Shown one piece after another: positions 21,717-31,500 of a stretch of DNA of 64,000 bases. This DNA is from Triatoma infestans (lineage: Eukaryota; Arthropoda; Insecta; Hemiptera; Reduviidae). Location: NCBI GenBank assembly GCA_011037195.1, contig JAAEAF010003399.1, forward strand, positions 1-64,000, in the 5' to 3' direction. Position numbers and translations under genes: made by a program. Within the stretch, counting starts at the first letter, position 1; each line of letters begins with the position of its first letter. The notes beneath the pieces are model-generated. The model was not told the origin of the DNA. It did not search any database and saw only the letters and a program-made list of their open reading frames with translations.

Positions 21717-22140
21717 GGGACAAATACGCCCCCCATGGTCCTCAAAGGGTCTAAAAGGAAAACATAACCCCACCACTTCTTCAAAAGGGCCTTTAAATGA
21801 ATTTTCCCAGTGCAATGTTTTGAAAAAAAAATAGTTGTATCTCGTTGTATCGCAAAAAAAAAATCTATTTAAGTAAAGTGATACTTCTGGTTGAGCAATT
21901 TTGACAGGTAAGTTCCTGTCGGACGTCCTTGATGATATCCTCATGAATCCGTGAAGTATGGAACGTTCTGCGGAATTTTTTTTTTTTTTTTTGCTTTTTG
22001 AGTTATGCAAAGTAATTTAAGGCCACAGATCATTATCTAAAAAACTACTTTTAGGGACCCAAGAAGTTGAGGTCCGCCTTAGATTTTAAAATATTTTGGG
22101 AACGAACTAGTTATTTACCTGCTATGTGTGGTAACAACTA
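21717..22140 (-). repeat. Rep-1 family copy, reverse orientation
   Basis: Phrases CATAACCCCACCACTTCTTC, GGGCCTTTAAATGAATTTTC, GTGATACTTCTGGTTGAGCA and TTGACAGGTAAGTTCCTGTC correspond to the 20140-20370 copy. Older and shorter. The 209-codon ORF at 21381-22010 is an antisense shadow of the RTE fragment and this repeat. Confidence 0.5.
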
Positions 22141-22178
22141 AAAATTTATAAAGACTAAAAAAAAAAAAATATACACAA

Positions 22179-22184
22179 TTTATT
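22179..22184 (-). terminator. TXNDC9: Candidate poly(A) signal for TXNDC9
   Basis: Minus-strand AATAAA lies about 280 bases downstream of the TXNDC9 stop codon. The region is AT-rich, so the match could be chance. Confidence 0.25.
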
Positions 22185-22460
22185 TAAGTAAAAATATATT
22201 AAAGCATTAATTTAAACATTTTTTAATATAATAAAGTTATTTTTATCTGTTTTAGTAACTGTTCAAGTTAGAATGCTTGGAATGTGGTCGCCAATCTGGT
22301 CGAACGACTAACTAACTTCCAATCAAAGTTTGTCTTTTTAATTCTGAACAATTCGATCTTTAAATTTTAATAAATTCGATTTAAAAAATTAATGAATGGT
22401 TAATTTAAACAAAAAAAAAGTTAAAGCAAAATTTAGGTTTATGTTTGTTGTACTCCCCAA

Positions 22461-22581
22461 TTACTCAAAGTCATCATCGCTTTGGTCGTCTTCATCAGTC
22501 TCCCGGATGGTTCGCTTCTTGGCAAAGCGCACTGGTTTGTGCTCGGAAGAAAACGGAGGCTTATCCAGATCGCCTTCGTAT
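22461..22581 (-). CDS. TXNDC9: TXNDC9 exon 4 and stop
   Basis: 121 nt. Acceptor TTTTGCAG followed by ATACGAAG. Encodes YEGDLDKPPFSSE, a basic KKRTIRE segment and the acidic tail, ending in TAA at 22463-22461. Confidence 0.93.
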
Positions 22582-25500
22582 CTGCAAAACAGACACGATT
22601 TAATTTACAATACAAATTTATAAATATATAGCCAAGATTGGGTCCGTCTGGTGTGATACCTGATAATTACCTCCGTAGGTCTGGAGCTACGGTCTATTTT
22701 GAGACCGGAGATCATTTGGCAAGTATCTCTTGGTGAATGGACCACAGTCTTCCAGACTGACGTTTATGCAATTCTTTCTTGTGTCTTGGATGAGAGAATA
22801 CGTAACACTAACTTAAAAGTGTTTGAATCTGCTCGGACAGCCAAGCTGCGCTGAAGGCGCTGAGTTCATGGGTTTTCACTTCCAGGTTGGTGTTAGAATG
22901 TTCTAAAACACTGGAAGAACTTTCTTCTCTGAAGGATGTTCTTCCAGTCTGGGTGCTAGGTAATATGGGAATTTTTGGGAATGAGGAGGTGGATAGGTTT
23001 GCCAAATTAGGCGCCTCTCTCCCTTTCATTGGTCCCGAGCCTGCTGTTGGCGTGTCTTCTGGCTCATGTCTGCCAGGCTTCCAATCATGGACAGCTTCAC
23101 AGCATTCATCCTTATAGATGAGCTCAGTTGGTTTCCGGCAGTCCAAAATGCTCATCGGGGGTCCGGACAAGGCCATTAGTGAGACGTTGCTGTGTTTTTC
23201 ACGGACTGCTCTCGGGCATCTGGTTGGATCTCTTACTGGACATTGTGGTTTAAGGAGACATCTCTACATAATGGGGCTCATGCCGGATTCATTTTTAGAG
23301 TCTGTGAGACAGAGGAGGAAACACCCATCCATCTTATGACTGACTGCCTGGTTTGTGAGGAAATTAGGTTCAGGACCTTTGGTCGAATAGGATGTCTGTG
23401 GAAGAGCTTAGGCTATTTCCGCTTAAGGTTATTGTCCGATTTATTCGGACTGCGGTGAATCTTAGATGGATTAGACCCGGGTCTGGATTTTTGTTCTAGA
23501 CCCAGTTTGTTGTTGTTTTTCTTGGGGTGGCTATATGGGCCCATTGGGGCTTTGGATAGCGTAGGGTTTGGTCCCTCCCCACAAACAAATAATAATAATA
23601 ATAATAATAATAATATAGCCACACTGTGGCTTACAATAATCTCAAAAGGTGTTTATAGCCCCTTTAAATCCACAGGAAAGCCTGTTGTACTTCGTGGAGA
23701 GATTCCAGTCACAGAGGGTCCAATACAACATAACCCACACCGTTAACAAAATGGATTAGCTAGGTTCTCCTTAAAACATCACGTTGATCTCACCCCCACC
23801 CAAACGTCTTAAATTTCTTAATCAAAGCAGCAATCTGGAATATATTTCATAAATTCAAATATTTTGGAATAAATCATAGGCGGTCTCCTTTTGTACCAAA
23901 ACCGTGTGAGAGGATCAATTCTGCCAGCCTAAAGATTTCCATTTGAGGAAACTGATTAAACCCTATCAGCCTTCTACATAGGTGTGGATCTCATAGTCCT
24001 CAAACAGATACGTACAGCTTTGTATGGAATATTATCTATCTTGGACAAAACTGTATGATAGGCAAATAATATAAATAATTAACAGTATTGCGTAAATAAT
24101 ATAACAGGAGTTCATGTATTAGCCATCTATGCCGATGATGTGGCCATTTTGGCTTGGTCATAGGAAAAGCAATGGAGATAGTCAATTCAAGACTGCTTGG
24201 GCATCCTCATCGAAAATTAGTAATCAAAAATAAGGTTTATCTTGTCTCGGTAACCTGGGCATTCAGAGTATAGGGGTAACAAGGCGGCAAATCGCCTAGC
24301 CGGGGTAGGGCTTACCAAGAGATACCATTACACATGCTTGCTAAATTCATCACAAAAATGGTGGGTGAAAACTTCTAACCTGCTAACTGGACCCTTTATA
24401 TTTAAGAAGCACGGGCACAGCACGGGACTGACAATGGATAGCTGAGTCGCTTCAAGCTCTTGCCTTCACAGAGTTTATAAATTCAAAATGACTGTTAGTT
24501 TTACCTTATTATACCTGACTGAGCGATTCTCCATTCCATCAGTTCCGTGGGAAAGTCGAGGACATTGCCAAACTTTGTTATGCCAATAAGTTTTCCTATA
24601 GTCTTATTGTTTTTTACGAATAATACAGTTGGTACACTATTGATTCCTAACCTCCCTGCAACAATAAAATTTTATTTTCAGACAAGATATTTCAGCAAAC
24701 AGTCCCATAAAAGACTCCGGATGCCATTGGCCAACATCACTCTTTCTAAATCTTTGAACCACGTTAAAATGAAACAAAAACTATTAGCGATTCTTTCCGG
24801 CACTCACCCATCTTCATTTACAGGGGCATAACAACTGTGAAACACCCACACCTCATTCTCTTACCACTTAATCAAGATTTTTTTTTTTAAATTGCAACGT
24901 TACAATGTTTAGTTGGGCTGGACATAAACATAGTGGTGGCAATTTTACTTGTATACATGAGCGGCCTTATGTGAAGCACTCTATGGCAAAACCAACAAAG
25001 CTTTGGTAAATTTAATTTTGAACTACCTCCAATACACCTCAAAAATCGATCTTTTCAGAAAAACGTTTTAAATAAAAGTCATACGTTTCTATCTATGCAG
25101 CAAGCATTCCAAGTTTAAAGGAAATCGTTGTAACCGTTTTCTAGGAAATTCCAAAAAAATCTCGAAAACCTATTCTGTAAAATCGCACTTTCGGTTTACC
25201 ACTTTTTTGAAATTTTGAATTCCATCATCTGTGTACTATGTAGCTTGGCATTACCATATATTGTACCTCCAAAACATCGATTTTGCCGGGAATTGTTTCA
25301 AATAAACGTGATAGGTATTTATGTGTGTAGATAATATAAGAAGTTTAATGAAAATCGTTGGAGCCGTTTTCGAGAAAATCGCTCGAATCTAGTGGTAACT
25401 AGAGCAATGTGTGCATACCTTTTAAAAACGGCGCCTTCTCATAGTTGATTTTGATAAAGCGGGTCTCTAGGTGTCTTTTAGCTAGAATAGCTAAGTGATG

Positions 25501-28500
25501 ATCAAATACTGTGCATGCTTCTGAGCTAGATCCATAGAAATGGACGACAACATAACTACTGGCCTTACAAACCGCAAAGAAATCTTTCTCTTCAACTTCT
25601 GTGAATGTTCCGTGACCCTGAGAACACAGAAATTAACGTAAGTATAAATACATCATTATTAAGTGAAGGGATTTGTAGAAGAAGGCTTAATGCCTTAGCT
25701 CAGAGTGGCAAAGTGCAGTTCTTTTGGGTTTCCGGACATGCGGGAATAGAGGGCGGACCGGTTGGTTAGGGTGGGATCCTCCTCACCATTTTGTGGTCCT
25801 GAGCCAGCCGTTGCCGTCACTAAGAGGTTCTGCGACGGACAGACTTTGGAAGACGAGAGTTTTGGGGGCACGACGGGGTGCCTCCAGGCCGAAAGATTTA
25901 TTAAAGGTAATTAAGTAGGGGGTTTCGGATTACTTCCTGTCCCTGAGTAGGATAAGATTGAGGATTTTAGTAGGTATGGTGACTGGACAGACATAGGCGG
26001 CTAGTCAATTACATAAAATAGGGAGGACGTCCAGTCCCACATGTCAGAATTGTGATGATGGAGTTAGGGAAACGGTGTATCACTGTCAGTCCCTTTATTT
26101 CCAAGGAAAAGCATGAGGGTTTCTTTTTAAGTAGGTTCAACCGGATTCTAGAGGCTCAGAAAGAGTTAGTTGGCGACTTTGAGAAGATGAATAGGATGCT
26201 GAACAGGATTTTGGTAGTAGAAAGGAAGGTAAAAGAAATGTCAGGAGGTGACGAGGGAGAGATCAACAGAAGGATTGAGCAATTGGAGAAAAGACTAATA
26301 GAAGGAATGAAGGAGGAAAATAGGTTGGTGATGGAGAAAGTGAAGGCTGAGGTGGAAAGGAGCAGGGTAATGTTAGAAAATGAGGATGCCCAGCGGCAGG
26401 AAGATGTGGAAAGACTAGAAAAGTGCATGAAAACCCAAAAGAAGGAATTGGAGAAAAAGCTGGATGAGGGTTTGGTCAAGTTAAGGCATGAAAGTATTGA
26501 GAGGGTGGAGGGCCACCTGAAGAAGTTAGCAGAGGAGCAGCGAAGAGTGACGGACAGTTGGAAGAGTGTGAAGGACCATATCAAAGTAACGGAGGAGAAA
26601 TGTAAGAAGATAGAAGGTGGTGTTAAGGAGGTGAAGGAAGTTAAGGACCTGGTAGGTAGACTTGAGGGGAACTTGGAAGGAATTAAGGAATTTCAGGGTA
26701 CAAGTGGTTTAGTAGGAGGGGAAGTTAGAGCGTTTATTGAAGAAGTTAAGAAGTTAGAAGGGTCAATTAGGACAGGGGTTGGCGAGTTCCAAGAAGTCAA
26801 GGACTTGAAAGAGGTGATGCGGGAGGAGCAGGCAATGAGAAGGGCTGAATTAGGAGAAATCGTCAGAACGATGAAATCGGTGGAGAGAATGGAAGTTGAC
26901 CACGATGTAAGAACGGAATGGAGTGAAGTTGTGAAGAGAGGGCGAAGGAAAAGAGGGCCAATGGTCGTAATTGAGCCTACAGAGAGGTTACAAGAAGCAG
27001 ATGTTAGGAAGGAGTTGGTGCGGTGTCTGGATCCGGCAGAAGGAGAAGTAAGAATTAAGTCGTTAAGGAAACAAGGACGGAACTTCGTGTTGGAGGTGCA
27101 TGACGAGGATGATATAAGAAGGTTAAGGGAAATGCCGAAAATAGAAGAAGGAGGTTTCAAGGTCGATGGAGAACCTAATATGTGGAATCCAAGGGTGGTG
27201 GTATACGATGTGGATAGAGAGATGGCCGAAGAAGAAGTGAAGAGGTCAATATGGAAGAAGAACGCGCGGATGATGACAGGCATTGGTGAAGAGGAATGGG
27301 AAAGGGACTTTAAATTAAAGAATAAAATAGGGCCAAGAGGGTTTAGTACTACGTCGTGGGTGGCACAGGTGTCGCCTACGTTATTTGGGGTGTTGTTGCG
27401 CGAAGGAAGAGTGTATGTAGGGTTGAGGTCATGCAGAGTGAGGGAATATGTAGGTGTTACGAGGTGCTTTCGGTGTCAGGGGTTGGGGCATATAGGAAGA
27501 GTGTGTGGTCGACCAGTGACTTGTAGCAGATGCGGCGAGGAAGGGCACCATATAACAAGATGCGCCTATCGGGGTGGGGAATTCCAGTGTGCTAATTGCA
27601 AGCGTATGGGATTTCGGGAGTTAGGTCACTCGGTGGTATGGAGTGGGTGCCCATACTTACAGATTTTCAAAAGTAGGGTGTTGGCGAGGACTAAGTATGA
27701 CTAATGAGAGTGATTCAAATCAACGCGGATCGGTCGAGGAAGGTGGCGGCGGAAATTAGGGAAATAGTGGGTAAAGAGAAGATTGATGTGGTGTTACTGC
27801 AAGAACCTTATGTCTGGCAGGATAAAGTAGTGGGTTTTGGGATGGGAAATAGGGTGGTGACATGTGAAGGAGGGGGTAGGCCTTGGGCGGCGATTGCGAT
27901 TATGAGTAATGACATAGGGGTGATGAGGGTACAGGAGTTGTGCGATCATCATTGTGTCTGTGTGGAGTTGTTGTTGGAGAAGCAAGTGCGAGTCTATGTG
28001 TGCTCCATCTATTGCCAGTTTTCGGAGGACATTGAACCATACTTGGGAAGGTTGAAGAAGATTAGAAGAAAGCTGAGGGGGGAAAAAATACTGGTTGGGA
28101 TGGATGCCAATGCGAGATCACAATTATGGGGTGGGGAGGTAAGGGACGAACGGGGCATAAAATTGGAAGATTTAATAGCAGAAGATGGATGGTGGGTTGT
28201 TAATGTACCTTCGGAAGGACCTACGTATGAGACGAGGAGAGGGGCCAGCTACATCGATGTGACACTTCAAAGTCAAGATATGGTTACGAAGTGGGTATTA
28301 AGGGACTGGACATCAAGTGGGCATAAAATAATAGAAATGGAGATTGGATTCAGGAAGGATGATGGTAAGTTAATAAGGAAAGGGACAGAGAGGTATAGAA
28401 GATATAATTTGATGAAGGCGAACTGGGAGGGGTACCGGGGTAGGTTACAAGGGTTGGAACAAGGTATGGGGGAAATACGGGTGAACAATAGATTGGCAGT

Positions 28501-31500
28501 AATGAAGTTGGAAAGGGGAATAAGGCGGATGATTTTGGAGGCCGCAAATAGTGCTGTACCTAAGAAGAGTTGTGGAGGGCGAGGGAATCGTTGGTGGGAT
28601 AATGAGTTGGAGGAGAAAAAGAAGGAGGTACTCGCCATGAGGAGGAAATTCAAGAGGGAAATGGGGGAAGAAGAAAGAAGAAGGGTGGCAGGCGTATTTA
28701 AAGCGTGTAGAGCAGAGTATAGGCGACTAATTAGGGAGAAAAAGGAAAGAAGCTGGGATGACTTCGTCAAGGAAGAAACTGAGAAAGATGCGTGGGGATT
28801 GCCCTACAAGCTGGCGGTGGGGAAAGTCAAACCTAGAGAGGTTATGAGTGCGATTGGAGGTGAAGACGTAGTAACTTGGGAAAGATCAGGGAAGGTGTTG
28901 ATGGATAGCTTGATCTTGGATGATTCACGTGAAGAAGAAGGTGAATACCATCAGATGGTGAGAAGTGAGGTTGCAGGATTGGAGGCAGCTGAGGGAAGAG
29001 TAAGAGTGACAGAGTCCGAGCTAGCGGCAGCGATAAGCGGATGTAAGAATGGGAAGGCTTCGGGTTGGGATGGTGTGGCTACGGAATTTGTGAAGGAAGG
29101 ATTTCCGATATTAAAGAAGAGGTTGTTGGATCTCTATAACGGATGCTTCAGGTATGGTGTGTTTCCCAACGTCTGGAAGAGAGGTATAGTTGTAACCCTG
29201 TTAAAAGGTGACGGAAGAGATGCATCGCTGACGTCCTCATATAGGCCCATATGTTTGTTGCCGGTCTTAGGAAAGATTTTAGAAAGAATTGTGGTTACGA
29301 AGTTGGAAACGGTTTTTTATGAGAAAGTGTCTTGGAGACAATATGGATTTATGAGGGGGAAATCTACTGAACAGGCTATTATGAAAATGAGAAGTATTGT
29401 GGAGAGTAGGTCAGAAAGTTATGTGATGGGGATCTTCTTGGACATGTCGGGGGCTTTTGATCGCGTATGGTGGCCGGGGGTGTTGAGAAGTATGTGGCAA
29501 ATGGGTATTGGAGGGGACAATTACAGACTCTTAAAAGACTATTTAAAGGGGAGATGGGTCGAAATGAGATAGGGGGCTTGGAAAATAGGGAAAAGAGTGA
29601 ACAGGGGGTGTCCACAAGGGTCGGTATTGGGGCCACAGTTATGGAAATTGGTGTTCAACGAATTAATAGAAGAATTAGAGGAGGAAGAGGGAGGAGAGCT
29701 AATAGCATATGCGGATGATGGTGCACTGATTATATGGGGTAACTCAAGAAGGCAACTGGAGGAAAGAGGAGCGAGATATTTGGAACGGGTTATGGTATGG
29801 ACGGAAAAGAGTAAGATGCTCATATCAAGAGAGAAGACGGTAACCATGTTATTGAAAGGGAAATTGGCAGCAGATAGGCAGCCTAGGATTGTGGTAAGAG
29901 GGGCGGTGTTGAGGTCGGTAAGTCAAGTAAAATATTTAGGAGTTACTTGGAGTAGGGGTTTGGGGATAATGAAACACCTGGAAGAGACTACAGCGAAAGC
30001 GTATGGTAAAATGATGGCGCTTTTGAGAATCATAAAGGATCGGGGGGTGTCGTATGATACGATTAAAAGAGTTTATAATGGAATGTACTTGGCCATAGTG
30101 GCGTATGCAGCAGGATCATGGGTAGACAAGATTGGGGTAAAAGGAAGGGAAAAGTTACTAAGGGAACAACGAAGAGTGCTGTTAAGGATGATCAAGGGAT
30201 ACAAAACGATGTCAAGGGAGGCATGCTTGGTGATAGCGGGGATTCTACCTATTGATTTGGAGCTGGAGAAGAGAAAATTGATGGGAATAATCAGGACGGA
30301 GGGCAGTGTGAATTGGGGGGATCGACAAATAAGTGCAGGCGGGCATAAAGGAAAGTTAAGAAAGGCGATGTTAGAGATATGGCAGAATAGGTGGGAGGGG
30401 TCGAGTAAGGGCAGATGGACATATCGTTGGTGGCAGAATGTTGAGGATAGGCTAAACAGTGTTTGGATAGCTCCGGAATATTATATGACTCAAATGGTAA
30501 GTGGGCATGGGAATTTTAGGGCCAAGTTGTATGAGTTGGGTTTAAGTGATAATGATAGATGTGGTTGTGGAGAGTTAGATACAGCGGAGCATGTGATGTT
30601 TGGTTGTTCACAGTGGGGGGTAATTAGGAATGATTTGGAGCAAGTGTTAGTAAGGAAAGGGTTAAGAATGGAATATAAGGATTTGTTGAGTAGGGAAGGG
30701 TTTGTTCTGTTTAGAGAGTTTTGTAAGAAAGTGTTGGAGGAAAAGGAAAGAATGGATGTATTGGGTGATGTATAGGATAGGTTAAGAGTAGGTTAGGTAG
30801 ATTTAGTTGAGTACCTGATTAGTATAGTTAAAAAGGGGGCCCAGGAATATAGAGTACTGGTGCCCCATAGGATAGGGAATGGGAGTAGAGTGTGAATGTA
30901 TTTATGGGCGTGAGTGTATTTATTGAATGTGTGGGTGGTTATATGAGTGTAGTAGTAGGGTAAGGTTAGTAGTTTTAGTTAGGTTAGCTGAGTACCTGAT
31001 AGAATAGTGGAATTATGGCACAGGAATATAGAGTACTGGAGTCAGTAGGTTAAGGTATGAGTGTGAGGTATGCATGTATTTATTAGTGTGGTTGTAAGTT
31101 TGGAGGAGTGAGTGGTGCAACGGAATGAATGGCTTGGGGTTGGGGAAGGTACGGAAGACCTACCTCGCCTGGAATGGCACGGCAAGTCCAAGCGGGTGCC
31201 AGGAGGACGAGGTAAAACCGTAGGCGATGCATATATTGCATGGTCGGGCCAGTGACCATTCTAGGCCTTTAAGTAGGAGAATTTCCTACAAAATGGTACC
31301 ACGGGATCGTGAGCCGAGCCCGGCGGAGATTATCTCCGTTCTCACGAGTTGCGGAAAGGTTTCGTGGTGGTCGTGGTATCGCAGTGAGTAGTAGTGTCAG
31401 ATAGTAGCGTGGTGTATTTCTAGTTTTTTCATTTTCATGTTTCCCACTATGCTGGCACTAGGTTTCGAATTTTTGGGTGAGTCTCGCTCTCACGGGACAG

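Noticed and set aside
21381..22010. 209-codon minus ORF
   Set aside because: Antisense of the RTE C-terminal fragment and Rep-1; no motifs.
26055..26105. True start of the R1-clade ORF1 at the first ATG
   Set aside because: These bases encode LINE-X residues (CQNC..RETVYHC) in another frame, so they predate the insertion.
26156..28770. Minus ORFs at 26156-26584, 26693-27283 and 28273-28770
   Set aside because: Ser/Leu-rich shadows of the purine-rich sense ORFs of the R1-clade LINE.
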